A stretch of 64,000 nt of DNA from Dyadobacter sp. CY326 (GTDB lineage: Bacteria; Bacteroidota; Bacteroidia; Cytophagales; Spirosomataceae). Under the pieces are notes generated by a model. The model did no database searches. It was not told where the DNA came from and saw only the letters and a list, made by a program, of their open reading frames with translations. Numbering within the stretch: the first letter of the stretch is position 1; each line of letters starts with the position of its first letter. Below are positions 1 through 10,900 of the stretch, piece after piece. Position numbers and translations under genes: made by a program. The stretch is taken from assembly GCF_021390515.1 (NCBI RefSeq), contig NZ_JAJUXI010000008.1, positions 62,001 to 126,000 of the forward strand, read 5' to 3'.

Positions 1-1266
1 GACTTTTCCTATGTTTTCAGCAACCTGATGAAGCAGGTTAATGCGCAAAGCGACCAGACAGACACATATTTGAAATTGCAAAACCGGCCAAATGTGCTGC
101 ATATCTGGTCCGCTAACCTCAACTTCACATTGCCTTCGCTTGTTGAATGGCGGGGCGCCTTTATATGGGTCACATTTACGCTTTTCCTGGTTGGATTATT
201 CTTCCTCGTTTACAATTTGATCAACAGAATTTTCGCACTCAAACTTCCGGTTACTGACGACTGGGAAACATTTGATAACGAACTGATTCTAAACGAAAAT
301 GCCACCAATCACACATTTATCATCGCCCTTCCCGGCTCCGAGAAAAACACTTCTCTGGAGTCTCTCATTGAGCAACATCGGGTCGGCGGAAAGGAGTTGA
401 TTATGCTGGATTTATCAACCATTCCGCCGAAAAACGCTTTGGCTGGGGCAGACAAAAGCTGGAATGATCAGTTGGAAGAGGCTTGCAGCAACAAGTATGC
501 ATTGATTTTGCTCAATCATTTTGAATACAATTTCCGCGACCCTTACACCAGCTCGGTTAAACTGGCGGCTATTGAAAAAATCCTTCACAAAACGACTGAA
601 AGCAGAATTATCATTCTTTCAACCATTCGTCCGGCAACGCTTATCGCCGTAATGAGCGAGCCCGAAGCCATGGAAGTTGACAAGCATAGCGTGGAAAAAT
701 GGCAATATCTGATGGGCCGGTTCCGGATTGTGATTCACAAACTTTTATACAAAGAAGAATGGCGCAAACCAGCCGCCGTCTATGATGAAGCACAGCAGGA
801 CAGCCTGACTTTCAAGTCGCAGACGTCTTCTTACCATTACTATTTTTCGGTCTGGCAATCGCTGTCGCGGGAAGAGAAGTTTCTGCTTTACGACCTGGCA
901 GAGGATGGGCTTGTCAATGCTACGGACAAAAACACACTTTGTCTGCTGATCAACAAAGGCGTGGTTCATCGCGAAGATGGCGCGATAAGGCTGTTCAGCC
1001 AGGGTTTTCGAAGTTTTATCCTAAGCGGAATCGGCACTGCCGAAACCGAAAAAATCATGGAAAAAGTGAATGACAACCGCAATTGGAACAAGATCAAAAT
1101 GCCACTTGCGCTGATTTCACTAGCGATTCTGGCATTCATTCTGTCATCACAGCACGAAACCAGCACCAAGCTCATCACATCGCTGGGCGCGCTGGCAGCA
1201 GTAATCCCGACGATCATCAATTTCCTGGCGACAATGGGCGGGACAAATCTGGCAAAAAAGGCTTGA
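1..1266 (+). CDS. Membrane-anchored STAND-like (degenerate P-loop) winged-helix protein, 5' end outside the window
   Basis: The frame is open from base 1, so the gene starts upstream; residues here are counted from the in-frame ATG at 28. Seen: a membrane segment at about 43-66, a P-loop-like strand and turn (LPGSEKNTS, 101-109), a Walker B-like strand ending NHFE (163-166), a sensor-like strand IIILSTIRP, a winged-helix-like region at about 270-335, and two C-terminal hydrophobic segments (about 358-376 and 384-405). This order matches membrane-bound STAND/AAA-type regulators. The P-loop lacks the second Gly and the Ser/Thr after Lys, and the Walker B Asp is Asn, so ATP hydrolysis may be lost. 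It lies 36 bp before the giant protease gene on the same strand, which suggests a sensor or scaffold role (inference). The fold assignment rests on pattern only. Confidence 0.6.
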   Translation, partial: DFSYVFSNLMKQVNAQSDQTDTYLKLQNRPNVLHIWSANLNFTLPSLVEWRGAFIWVTFTLFLVGLFFLVYNLINRIFALKLPVTDDWETFDNELILNENATNHTFIIALPGSEKNTSLESLIEQHRVGGKELIMLDLSTIPPKNALAGADKSWNDQLEEACSNKYALILLNHFEYNFRDPYTSSVKLAAIEKILHKTTESRIIILSTIRPATLIAVMSEPEAMEVDKHSVEKWQYLMGRFRIVIHKLLYKEEWRKPAAVYDEAQQDSLTFKSQTSSYHYYFSVWQSLSREEKFLLYDLAEDGLVNATDKNTLCLLINKGVVHREDGAIRLFSQGFRSFILSGIGTAETEKIMEKVNDNRNWNKIKMPLALISLAILAFILSSQHETSTKLITSLGALAAVIPTIINFLATMGGTNLAKKA

Positions 1267-1302
1267 CAAGGCACGAAGCATTGGTTATAAAATTCATACG
1301 AT

Positions 1303-4300
1303 ATGGTCAATTCATGTTACTTCAACGGAGAATCAGGAACGCGCTTTGAGCTCAGCGAAACAGATAATATATTCATTATCAGGACTTGTGCTGGCACTGC
1401 TGATGAGATTTTAGACACGCCGGCGCTCCTATCCTATCAAAAAAACATTACGCCTTTTGTCAGCTTTCCGGAGTCATTTGTCTATTTGTTCAAATGCGTG
1501 GGAACGCCCGCACCGGCCGCATTAAGGGATGAAATCAAGCGCATTGTAAGAGCTGAAAAACATCCCAGACTCAGATACATTGGTTCCATTCTGAAATTTA
1601 CAGGATCAGACATTTATCAGATTTACACAGGAAACCTCTTCATTAAATTTTTTGATAAAGTAAGCCAGTCGGCCGTTTCTCATATTTTGTCCAAAAACGG
1701 CGTAGTAGTCAAAGCTGCACTCAGTTTCGCAGAAAACGCCTATTTCGCGGAACCGCGACTGGACATTGGACAGGAAGTCTTCGACCTTTCAAAACAATTG
1801 CTTAGTCACAAAGATGTCGAGTTTTGCCATCCTGAACTCGTGGTAAACAACCGCTCCTTTTTTTCTGGCTCCAACTCCACAGCCGAGCCGCCGCCCGATG
1901 AAGAAACGGATTGGATACTCAACAAAACGAGGGTTAAAAATGCCTGGGAAGTCACGCAGGGAAAGGGAACGCGCATTTGCATCATTGACGACGGATTAGA
2001 ATTCGGCCACCCTGCTTTTGCTGGCGCCGACAAAATCCTGTTTCCCATTGATATGCAGGACAAAACACGGACCAGATTGCCCTTGCACCAGTCGGGCGAC
2101 CGGCACGGCACGGCCTGCGCGAGCATTGCTTGTTCCAATGATGCCAATTCGTATGGCGTTGCACCGGGCGCCTCGCTAATCCCTATCCGCGTCACCGGGC
2201 TCGGTTCTGTTTTGCAATCGGAAGCTTTTTATTGGGCGGTGGAAAAAGGAGCGGACATCATTTCTTGCAGCTGGGGCCCGCCGGACGGAAGCATTTTCAC
2301 ATTGGCCGACAATGATTTTATTTTCCCCATTCCAGACCACACCAATCTGGCATTTCGCTATGCTGCAAAACATGGGCGAAATGGCAAGGGAGCCGTCGTT
2401 GTCTTTGCAGCTGGAAACGGCAAAGAACTGGTCAAAAATGACGGTTATGCGGCGCACGAAGACGTTATTGCCGTGGGATCGATCAATAAAATTGACCAGC
2501 CCACTGTTTATTCCGATTACGGTCATCCCCTGTTTTGCTGCTTTCCGAGCGGCGATTACAGCATTATTTCAGACGCCGAAGCATCCAAAATGTATGGCGT
2601 AAAAGTGGCGGACCGCATTGGCCCAGAAGGCTATTCACTGGACGATTACTACAACTTCTTTGACGGCACATCGGCGTCCTGCCCAGGCATTGCGGGCATC
2701 ATCGCATTGATGTTATCCGCCAATCCGGATTTGTCTCGCGGCGATGTGAAAGAGATTATCAAAAACTCCTGCCGGAAGATTGGAAGTCCGGACGATTACT
2801 TAAAAGGTTACAGCGAAAAATACGGTTACGGACTCCTCATGGCCGATCTGGCCGTGCAAAATGCATTGAATTTCACACCTCTTTCAAACAATATAACAAT
2901 GGAAAATGCCCAGCAACTCCCGCCTGCCCTTTCTTTGCACATTGGCATCAATGAAGTTGACCCTGCTTATTACAAAGGTTTCGTGCCACCGCTCGCGGGC
3001 TGTGTGAACGATATGCAGAACATGCGAAAGTTTGCGGATTCGCTTGGCTACAAAACGAAGACTTTGTCAAACGGCGAAGCGACGCGTGAAGCGATCATGG
3101 ACAACATTAAGAGCCTCGGAAAAGCTGTCGCGCCGGGCGGCATCCTGCTTATCACCTACGCGGGACACGGCGCACCGATCCCCGACACGGACAACACCGA
3201 GGAAATCGACAGCAATGATGAGTCCTGGGTTACTTATAATGGATTTCTGATCGATGATGAATTGAATCAATGCCTTACAGCGGTTCCGGCTGGCATTCGC
3301 GTGCTGATTGTTTCGGATTCCTGCCACAGCGCCACCATGTCGCGGTTTGTTGATCTCAATTCACGAATCCGCTGCATTGATCTTCCAACGGTAAGAAAGA
3401 TTTTGAAAGCCAACAACCAGAAAGCGAGCAGCTTGAAGAATGCGTCACGCGCAGCAGGCAACGCAGAACCAAAGGCGTTCGTCAAGTTGCTTTCGGCTTG
3501 TAAGGATTCGCAATTTGCCAAGGAGACTGCCGGCGCGGGCGTATTTACGACCAAGTTATTGGAACATTTCAGAAAACTGAACAACAGCGGCTCAACCACC
3601 AATTACTCAGATTTTGTAACCAACATCAAGCTAATGATCAATGACTTAACGCAGGAACCGGGCGTCAGCAACACAGGTGCAATCAGCGCGGAATTCGATA
3701 AGCAGCACCCGTTCAGCACGGCCAGCCTGAACGGACAGCCAGCTGCAACACCCATAATTTCGGCACCGGAGCCTGCCAAAGTTTCGCTTCCGCCAAAACT
3801 TGTGGAGTTGGCGCCAGCTTCTTACGGGGACACTGTGTTGATTGTCAAGACGGCAAAAAAGTTTATCAAAAAGCCTAAAAAAGGAAGTTTGAGGGAATTC
3901 GGCTCGCCCGTTCCAGACGTGAAAGTGACACTGGGCACCATTGATTCGAACGATATGGAAGGCGAAACAGAATGGGACAAGGCTTATAATTTGATGCTGA
4001 TCAATGGCGGCAAGGACATTGAATTTGTAGAGCCGGATATGGCGTCCAACATTTATGCAGACACGTCCATGCTCGCGCAGCCGGGCAGTCGGGCGCTTCT
4101 CGACTCGGGTTATCTTGACAATTATCCAAACCCCGAAGAACACAACAGCCCAAACCCTTTCATATGGCATCTGGACAATGATCACAGCCAGCTGAAAGAA
4201 GCGAATGCCATCGTTTTTCCGGAAATATTATTCGAAGGCGAGCCGGCTGATCCGCGCAATGTTGTAAAGATAGCGCACATTGACACGGGTTTCCTGCCGA

Positions 4301-7056
4301 GGCATCCGGCCAATCCCGAAAACCTCGATCCTGCCGCGGCCACATTCACGCAACGCGTTCGTTTTGAGGGCGCAACGGACTTTGATGTGCCGCTTTTTCC
4401 GGTCGAACAGCAAGGTCACGGCAATGCGACCATGGCAATTCTGGCGGGTGGCAAGCTAAGTTTCGATGATACGATGGGCCAGTTCCAAGGTTACTTTGGT
4501 GCCATTCCGTTTGCTCGGGTCCTTGCATTAAAAGTGAGCGAGTCCGTGGCGTTGCTTTCGGGGAAAAATTTTGCGGCTGCGGTTGACTTCGCGATTGAAC
4601 AGCAATGTGATGTAATTACGATGTCCATGGCCGGACTTCCGAGCAACATTATGGCTGATGCCGTTAACCGAGCTTATGAGGCGGGAATTGTGATTGTTTC
4701 CGCGGCAGGCAACAGCTTTGTAAAAGGTGTGCAAAGCATTTTACCCAAAACAACATTGTATCCTGCTCGTTACGAACGCGTTATCTCCGCAGTTGGCGCC
4801 GCTTTTGACCACAGACCTTATCTTTTCGACATTCATAATCCGGGTTCGCGCGGGCTTAGCGGCGAATTTATGCAAATGAATTTTGGGCCGGATGCAGCAT
4901 TGGGGACAACATTGGCAGCCTACACGCCTAACCTTTCGTGGTTTGATTGCAAAGAAGATGAAGGCGCCGCAGGGACCCGTTATTTTGTAAAAAGCGGCGG
5001 CGGAACTTCCAGTGCAACCCCGCAAATTGCCGCCGCTGCCGCGCTTTACATTCAACATTACAGACAACAGCTGGATGAGATCGCCGGTGACCAAAAATGG
5101 AAAAAAGTGGAGTTGGTAAAAGCAGCACTTTTCAGCTCGGCATTCAAGCCCGACATTTATAAAAATTACTATGGCCAAGGCATCCTGCGCGCGAAAAATG
5201 CATTAGCCAAATCCCCTTCAAGCTTTCCGGTGCCCAGTCACAAGGCCGATGCTGCGAAAGGAGGCGGGAATCTTTTCAAGCGTCTGTTCAGGCTGTTTAG
5301 CGGAAGAAGTGCCTTCACAGACAGCGGTCAAGAGCTGAATGCAAAGCTGGAAAACATGATGAGCATGGAGTTGATTCAACTGCTGCACCGCGATGAAAAG
5401 CTCCACCCCTATCTTGACCAGGTCAATTTTGACAGCAGCACAGACGCGCTCGATGCGATTGCGGACATTGACAATCTTGTGAAAGACATTCAAAACAGCA
5501 GCAAGGCATCACTCTTTCTCAAACAGCAACTCGTTACGCCAACCAAAGGCCGCAGCATATTAGGCTTCGACGCTGATTTTAACAATTATGTGCTGAACAC
5601 AAATCATGGCGACATCGAAATCAGGACGGCGGGCCTGCAATGCGAAGTGAGCAACATTCGCACCAACCAAACTTACGATAATGCATATGGCATTGAATAT
5701 CATGAGTTTGAAATTGAGATCAGCGGCGTGTCGACCAGCAGAGGCATTGAAACTTCCCTGAATGTGACCGACACTTTTGCGGAAAATGAAATGGAAAGCG
5801 TGATGCTGCTTGAACGTCAGATTGGCGACGACACAGTCCTGGAATGGAAACTGAAAGGGCATTCCAACGGCTCCAACGGGTCAAATGGTTCCAACGGATT
5901 GAACGGCACCAGAGGCTTAGGCGGCGGGTTAAACGGGAAAGATTATTTCGCCATTGATATCAGCCAATTGAGCAATGGTGCAAACCGCGGCATTTTCAAA
6001 AAAGCAGGCAAAGTCGCTGTAAAAATATTCAGCTGGATTAAGCCTGGTCGCAAGCAAACAGCTCAGCCGATTGTCAATTTGCTGGAAGATCTGATTGATT
6101 CGAATTACGAAATTCTTGCTTTTGACTTGCAGGCGACACAACCCAGCCAGGCCACCTGGGTCAATGACAGCACCATTGAGAATTTGTACAAAACCATCAT
6201 GGACGAACCGCGTCCGCTGCTGGTGCTCATGCCCGGATTGTTCAGCACGGTTCAGAAAGGTTTCGACGAATTTCTCAGTAATCCGGTCATGGTGGAGGCG
6301 CTTAAAGCCAAATATGGCCGCTATGCCATTGGCCTAAATATGCCGACGCTGACCAAAGGCATTGACGAAAATGGCCGTGAACTGACTGATCTGCTAGCCA
6401 AAACAGGCCTCAAACAAAAGCATTGCACAGTCATTGGCCGGAGCCGTGGCGGCATTGTGGCACGACATCTTTTTGAAGAATTGTGGGTGACTGCCGCCGG
6501 GCCAAAGCCCAAAGCGCCGCTCGTGCTGGACAAGCTGATTTTCACGGGCACACCGAATCAGGGCACGATGATCGCGTCGCACGAAAACTGGTCGTCGATG
6601 ATTAACGTCGTGACCAATGTTGCCAACCTCGCGCTGGGCACTTTTGTGCCGGTTTTACCCAAAGTTACCAGTGTGATCAAAGCCATTCTGAACCAGATTG
6701 TCCTGTTGCCCGGCATTCAGGATCTGGAAGAGCAAAGTGCTGTCATTCTGCGGCTTAATGCGTTGGACGTCAACAGAAATAACTATTTCAGCCTTACTTC
6801 CAATTTTGAACCGAACGGTTTTCTGAAAAAGCTTTTTGACAACAACATTGTGGACAAAGCCATTTTTAAAGGGCAGCTGAATGATGCGATTGCGCCGCTG
6901 AACGGGGCCATTTTCAAGAACACCAATCTGCCCTGCAAAGCCAAGCTGGCGCCCGGAAATTTCCATATCTGCGGTGAGCTGGACAGCATCAACCATTTTT
7001 CTTATCTCAAACCACAGAACAAAGTGATCATCGAAAAAGTGATCAGCTGGCTGTGA
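1303..7056 (+). CDS. Giant multidomain hydrolase: S8 subtilase - caspase-like C14 - S8 subtilase - lipase-like alpha/beta hydrolase
   Basis: 1917 residues. N-terminal propeptide-like region (about 60-190), then subtilase 1 with Asp229 (IIDDG), His268 (DRHGT), oxyanion Asn372 (AAGN) and Ser457 (DGTSAS). A caspase/metacaspase-like p20 domain (about 544-800) has His622 (YAGHG) and Cys674 (SDSCHS). A second propeptide-like segment (about 840-915, ending EFVEPD) precedes subtilase 2: Asp994 (HIDTG), His1039 (GHGN), Asn1137 (AAGN), Ser1236 (GGTSSATP). After a beta-rich region and an Asn-Gly-Ser linker (about 1519-1546) comes an alpha/beta hydrolase with a PGL oxyanion loop (1644-1646), nucleophile Ser1714 in GRSRG, probable Asp1861 and His1898. 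All four active sites look intact. No signal peptide or membrane segment is visible. It sits 36 bp after the STAND-like gene and 34 bp before the CHAP gene, probably in one operon. The substrate is unknown. Confidence 0.9.
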   Translation: MVNSCYFNGESGTRFELSETDNIFIIRTCAGTADEILDTPALLSYQKNITPFVSFPESFVYLFKCVGTPAPAALRDEIKRIVRAEKHPRLRYIGSILKFTGSDIYQIYTGNLFIKFFDKVSQSAVSHILSKNGVVVKAALSFAENAYFAEPRLDIGQEVFDLSKQLLSHKDVEFCHPELVVNNRSFFSGSNSTAEPPPDEETDWILNKTRVKNAWEVTQGKGTRICIIDDGLEFGHPAFAGADKILFPIDMQDKTRTRLPLHQSGDRHGTACASIACSNDANSYGVAPGASLIPIRVTGLGSVLQSEAFYWAVEKGADIISCSWGPPDGSIFTLADNDFIFPIPDHTNLAFRYAAKHGRNGKGAVVVFAAGNGKELVKNDGYAAHEDVIAVGSINKIDQPTVYSDYGHPLFCCFPSGDYSIISDAEASKMYGVKVADRIGPEGYSLDDYYNFFDGTSASCPGIAGIIALMLSANPDLSRGDVKEIIKNSCRKIGSPDDYLKGYSEKYGYGLLMADLAVQNALNFTPLSNNITMENAQQLPPALSLHIGINEVDPAYYKGFVPPLAGCVNDMQNMRKFADSLGYKTKTLSNGEATREAIMDNIKSLGKAVAPGGILLITYAGHGAPIPDTDNTEEIDSNDESWVTYNGFLIDDELNQCLTAVPAGIRVLIVSDSCHSATMSRFVDLNSRIRCIDLPTVRKILKANNQKASSLKNASRAAGNAEPKAFVKLLSACKDSQFAKETAGAGVFTTKLLEHFRKLNNSGSTTNYSDFVTNIKLMINDLTQEPGVSNTGAISAEFDKQHPFSTASLNGQPAATPIISAPEPAKVSLPPKLVELAPASYGDTVLIVKTAKKFIKKPKKGSLREFGSPVPDVKVTLGTIDSNDMEGETEWDKAYNLMLINGGKDIEFVEPDMASNIYADTSMLAQPGSRALLDSGYLDNYPNPEEHNSPNPFIWHLDNDHSQLKEANAIVFPEILFEGEPADPRNVVKIAHIDTGFLPRHPANPENLDPAAATFTQRVRFEGATDFDVPLFPVEQQGHGNATMAILAGGKLSFDDTMGQFQGYFGAIPFARVLALKVSESVALLSGKNFAAAVDFAIEQQCDVITMSMAGLPSNIMADAVNRAYEAGIVIVSAAGNSFVKGVQSILPKTTLYPARYERVISAVGAAFDHRPYLFDIHNPGSRGLSGEFMQMNFGPDAALGTTLAAYTPNLSWFDCKEDEGAAGTRYFVKSGGGTSSATPQIAAAAALYIQHYRQQLDEIAGDQKWKKVELVKAALFSSAFKPDIYKNYYGQGILRAKNALAKSPSSFPVPSHKADAAKGGGNLFKRLFRLFSGRSAFTDSGQELNAKLENMMSMELIQLLHRDEKLHPYLDQVNFDSSTDALDAIADIDNLVKDIQNSSKASLFLKQQLVTPTKGRSILGFDADFNNYVLNTNHGDIEIRTAGLQCEVSNIRTNQTYDNAYGIEYHEFEIEISGVSTSRGIETSLNVTDTFAENEMESVMLLERQIGDDTVLEWKLKGHSNGSNGSNGSNGLNGTRGLGGGLNGKDYFAIDISQLSNGANRGIFKKAGKVAVKIFSWIKPGRKQTAQPIVNLLEDLIDSNYEILAFDLQATQPSQATWVNDSTIENLYKTIMDEPRPLLVLMPGLFSTVQKGFDEFLSNPVMVEALKAKYGRYAIGLNMPTLTKGIDENGRELTDLLAKTGLKQKHCTVIGRSRGGIVARHLFEELWVTAAGPKPKAPLVLDKLIFTGTPNQGTMIASHENWSSMINVVTNVANLALGTFVPVLPKVTSVIKAILNQIVLLPGIQDLEEQSAVILRLNALDVNRNNYFSLTSNFEPNGFLKKLFDNNIVDKAIFKGQLNDAIAPLNGAIFKNTNLPCKAKLAPGNFHICGELDSINHFSYLKPQNKVIIEKVISWL

Positions 7057-7090
7057 AATCCATCATCTTATCATTCAAAAACTTTCGGCT

Positions 7091-7855
7091 ATGAAATTTC
7101 CAAACAGAATTATTAAGGCAGGCGAAACCGATGTAAACATTGTAAAAGCCATTCAAAAACGTCTCACTGAGCTAGGAATCGGCGATTTGAACGGCTCGGG
7201 TGTTTTCGGGCCCAAGACGACTTCGGCCGTCAAACAATTTCAGGCGCTGCACCGCGACGCGCACGGACTGCCGCTCGAAGCGGACGGCAAAATTGGCTCC
7301 ATAACCTGGGCTGTCCTCTTCAACTCGGACCCAATCGCCGAATCGCCGCTGCCAGCAGTTGATAACGAGCCACTTCTCGACCGAGCCGTGTTAAAAGCGG
7401 TGACACAAATTGGCATTATGGAAAATCCGCCGCTTTCGAACAAGGGTAAGGAAGTGAGAATGTATATGGAAAGCGCAGGATCGCATGAAGGACTTTTCTG
7501 GTGCGCGGGATTTGTCTATTGGTGTTTCAATGAAGCCGCCAGGGAACTGGGTATGGCCAATCCGCTTGTCAGAACCGTGGGCTGTCTGGATCACTGGCGC
7601 AGAACAACGGCGGACAGAATTCTCAGGAAAGATGCTGTTGACAATCCAGCATTGGTGAGGCCAGGGAGCATTTTTATCAAAGATCATGGCCAGGGAATGG
7701 GGCATACGGGCATTGTTGAAAAGGTTGAAAATGGGTTTATCCGCACCATTGAGGGCAATAGCAACTCCAATGGCAGCAGCAATGGCATAGGCGTTTTCCG
7801 CCTCGATTTCCGAAAGATCAATTCCATAGAAAAGGGATTCATCATTTACAGCTAA
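7091..7855 (+). CDS. Peptidoglycan-binding (PGBD) plus CHAP-type amidase/endopeptidase
   Basis: 254 residues. The N-terminal third (about 14-78) is a PG_binding_1 repeat, with VKAIQKRL, VFGPKTTSAVKQFQ and DGKIGSITW. The C-terminal part is a CHAP/NlpC-P60-type papain-fold hydrolase with nucleophile Cys138 (FWCAG), His205 (GMGHTG) and the acidic/amide residues Glu221 and Asn223 (EGNSN). Such enzymes cut peptide or amide bonds in peptidoglycan. The start codon is directly followed by soluble sequence with no signal peptide, so export by a Sec signal is not evident. The gene lies 34 bp after the giant hydrolase gene and 47 bp before the patatin gene on the same strand. This supports one transcription unit of lytic activities. 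Confidence 0.88.
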   Translation: MKFPNRIIKAGETDVNIVKAIQKRLTELGIGDLNGSGVFGPKTTSAVKQFQALHRDAHGLPLEADGKIGSITWAVLFNSDPIAESPLPAVDNEPLLDRAVLKAVTQIGIMENPPLSNKGKEVRMYMESAGSHEGLFWCAGFVYWCFNEAARELGMANPLVRTVGCLDHWRRTTADRILRKDAVDNPALVRPGSIFIKDHGQGMGHTGIVEKVENGFIRTIEGNSNSNGSSNGIGVFRLDFRKINSIEKGFIIYS

Positions 7856-7902
7856 GTCTCCCGAAACCGCATCATCTTAACCTAAATCCTCAACCCTGCA
7901 CC

Positions 7903-10900
7903 ATGGACATTGTTACCGACCTTACCTCGCAAGCTGTTTCCTATCTGACCCTTTTGCAAGATGTATGCAAGGATTATGATGCTTTTAACAAAAGCAAAAA
8001 CAACAACGAAACCAAACCGAATGTCTTTTCCCAGTTGCCAGACATTCAGCAAAAGATCGAAGCGATTTTCATTGCGCAGGCGCAGGAGGCCAACAGCTCC
8101 CGAAAGCTCACATTCACAACAAACAAGGCAAAAGTCACGAGACAAAAACTTGATAATGAAACAATTTGGAAAAAGGCGAGTAAGCGCGTTGACCGGATGA
8201 AGGAGATCGTTTTCACCAGTCAAACAGGGCACGAGGCCGATCTTGCGATCATTGCGTCATTTTTTGAAACGTCCAAAAACCTGTTTCACTGGCTGAAATT
8301 ATGGCTGCCGATTATCTCGCCGCAGGAAAAAGAGTCATTCACCGATGAGCGGATCTTGCTCATGACGCCCGATGAATGGCGGAGAATTTTCCGGGTTATT
8401 TTGTATGAGCACGCCATTCAACGCATTGAACTGATCATGAAGCTGCGTTACATGCCATTGCAAATTGTGGCCAGTTTGGGCGGCAGCAAGGCGGGTTATT
8501 ATCAACAGCGGCTTTATCAGGTTTTTATCAAAGAAGACGAAGCCAAAGCGCTTGAAGCGGAAGGTCACACGTTGGATATTTTATCAAAAACGGATCAGGA
8601 AAGCGTTATCGGCTGGTGGCGTGCGGAATTTGCACATGGAATATCGGAAGAGGAAACCGAAAACAAGCCGCGTTTCCGCTATGTTGATATGCTGCTCACC
8701 AATGATGAAGCGCTCATTGATATGTTGATCAAAAGCGATAATCCGGTGTCGTTTGAAACGATGCTGAACAGCGAACTCAACAGCGTTGACGCTTGCCGGA
8801 CGAGCCGGAAAAACGATTTGGGAAACGTTCCGGTGGCCGACTTCAATGCATTTGTAAAACAGGAAAGTGTTATTGAGCAGAATGTTTTTCAGCTCAATGA
8901 TCAGCAGGAAAACAAACTCGAAAGTGGCAAAACGAAAGATCCGTTGGCGCGTGCGCAGGAAATGCGGCTCACGGGACTTTCTTTTTCGGGAGGCGGGATC
9001 AGGTCGGCAACATTCAATCTTGGTGTCTTGCAAAAACTGGCCGAAAAAGGTATTTTAGAGCACATAGACTATCTTTCAACCGTTTCTGGCGGCGGTTATA
9101 TCGGTTCATGGTTCACGTCCTGGATCAAGCGCTCCGGGTCCGTTTCCAAAGTGACGGCCCGGCTGAACAGCAAGAAATCCGCCGACCCGATGGCGGATGA
9201 AGTGAGGCCGATTCGCTGGCTCCGCATGTACAGCAACTATCTTTCGCCTGATGCCAGCATTATGTCCACCGATGCCTGGACGATGGGCATCACCTGGCTC
9301 CGCAACACATTGATCAACCAGTTTATTTTGCTTTTGTTACTCTGCACAGCACTGTCGATGATTGAGAATATATTTCAGTTTTGGGATTTCATGGCGCAGC
9401 AGGATTCGATTTACAGAGACCGATTTTGGCCTTATTTTCTGAGTCTGCTCATATTCCTGGGCGCGGGGCTTGCGGCTGCGGGCATGCGGACCTTCGATAA
9501 GGAATATCCCAACGAAGCATTGACAAAATACGGACGCCACTGGACATTTTCGTATGCATTTGCAGGCTGGGCTTTCATTTCCGCCTTTATGGTCAGTGCT
9601 TGGTTTGCCAATGTGATTTCCACCCATTACATGTTTTCGGGTGAAGCGGGCCAATTTATGATTCCCGCTTTTTCAATGGCGGTCAGCCTGATATTGATTG
9701 CTTTACTGGGAAATTACCGGTCGCATAACCGCATCAGGAGCACGGGTGAATTCTGGTTTGCCATTGTGTTGTCTTCCGTTTTAGCAACTTCTATTGCCGC
9801 TCACTTGTTGATCGGCGTTTTTCATATTTTCCAAAATATCCTTGGGACAAATTATCACTATGATTGCAGCAATTGGTCATTTTCCTGCATGATTGGCGCG
9901 ATTGCGGGATTTGCCGGAACGCGCGTGCTGACATTTATCATTGGCATCCCGCTCGTGCTGGAAGCGATTTGCTGGGCGGTGATTATCCGCATGTACATCA
10001 TGGGGATCATGTTTCCGGACGAGCGACGCGAATGGTGGGGACGAATGGGCGCCATCATTCACCGTTTCATTTTGTTCTGGATTTTGGTGACTGCCTGCGT
10101 TTTTATTTTACCAAAAGCTCCCCAACTCCATGATTCACAAAGCATCATATCCTTGCTTGGCGGCTGGGCAGCCATTGTCGGCGCCGGCGTGCGACTGGCT
10201 TTCAGTTCAACATCTTCGCCTGAAAACAAATCCAAAAGCGGGCTCAATGTGAAGGAAGTTTTTATACGCGCTGCTCCGTATTTATTTATCATCGGGTTTT
10301 TGTTGCTGGGATCTTACACGCTCAATTTTTTCCATGAATTAAAATGGTTTGGCACCGAGCTGCCGCAAAGTTTAATGCACACATTTCTCATTGGACTTGC
10401 GACGGTTCTTTTGAGCTGGCGTGCGGGTGTAAACGAGTTTTCGCTGCACTATTTTTACAGAAACAGGCTGGTAAGGGCTTATCTCGGCGCGACAAGAAGG
10501 CGAACGGAACGCACAAAAACGGTAAATCCATTTACAGGTTTTGACAGTGCAGATGACATTAAACTGAGCCAAATGACGCCTCAAAACAATTACTATGGCC
10601 CATTTCCGCTCATTAACACCGCCTTAAATGCGACCGTGGTTTCTGAGCTCGACCGCCAGGACCGCAAAGCCGAATCATTCGTTTTTTCTCCCTTGTTTTG
10701 CGGCTATGATTTTAGCGCCACACGATCAGCTTCCTTCAATAAAAATGGCGTTTTCAATTATGGTTATCGTCCGTCCGAAAGCTTTGCAGGCGGACAGAGC
10801 CTGGGCACGGCGATGGCGATTTCTGGCGCTGCGGTCAATCCAAACATGGGTTACCATTCATCGGCGGCAACGGCGTTTTTGCTGACGATTTTCAATGTCC

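Noticed and set aside
3646-4185. 179-residue open frame on the minus strand
   Set aside because: It lies within the giant hydrolase gene between the caspase and second subtilase; no motif and no start context.
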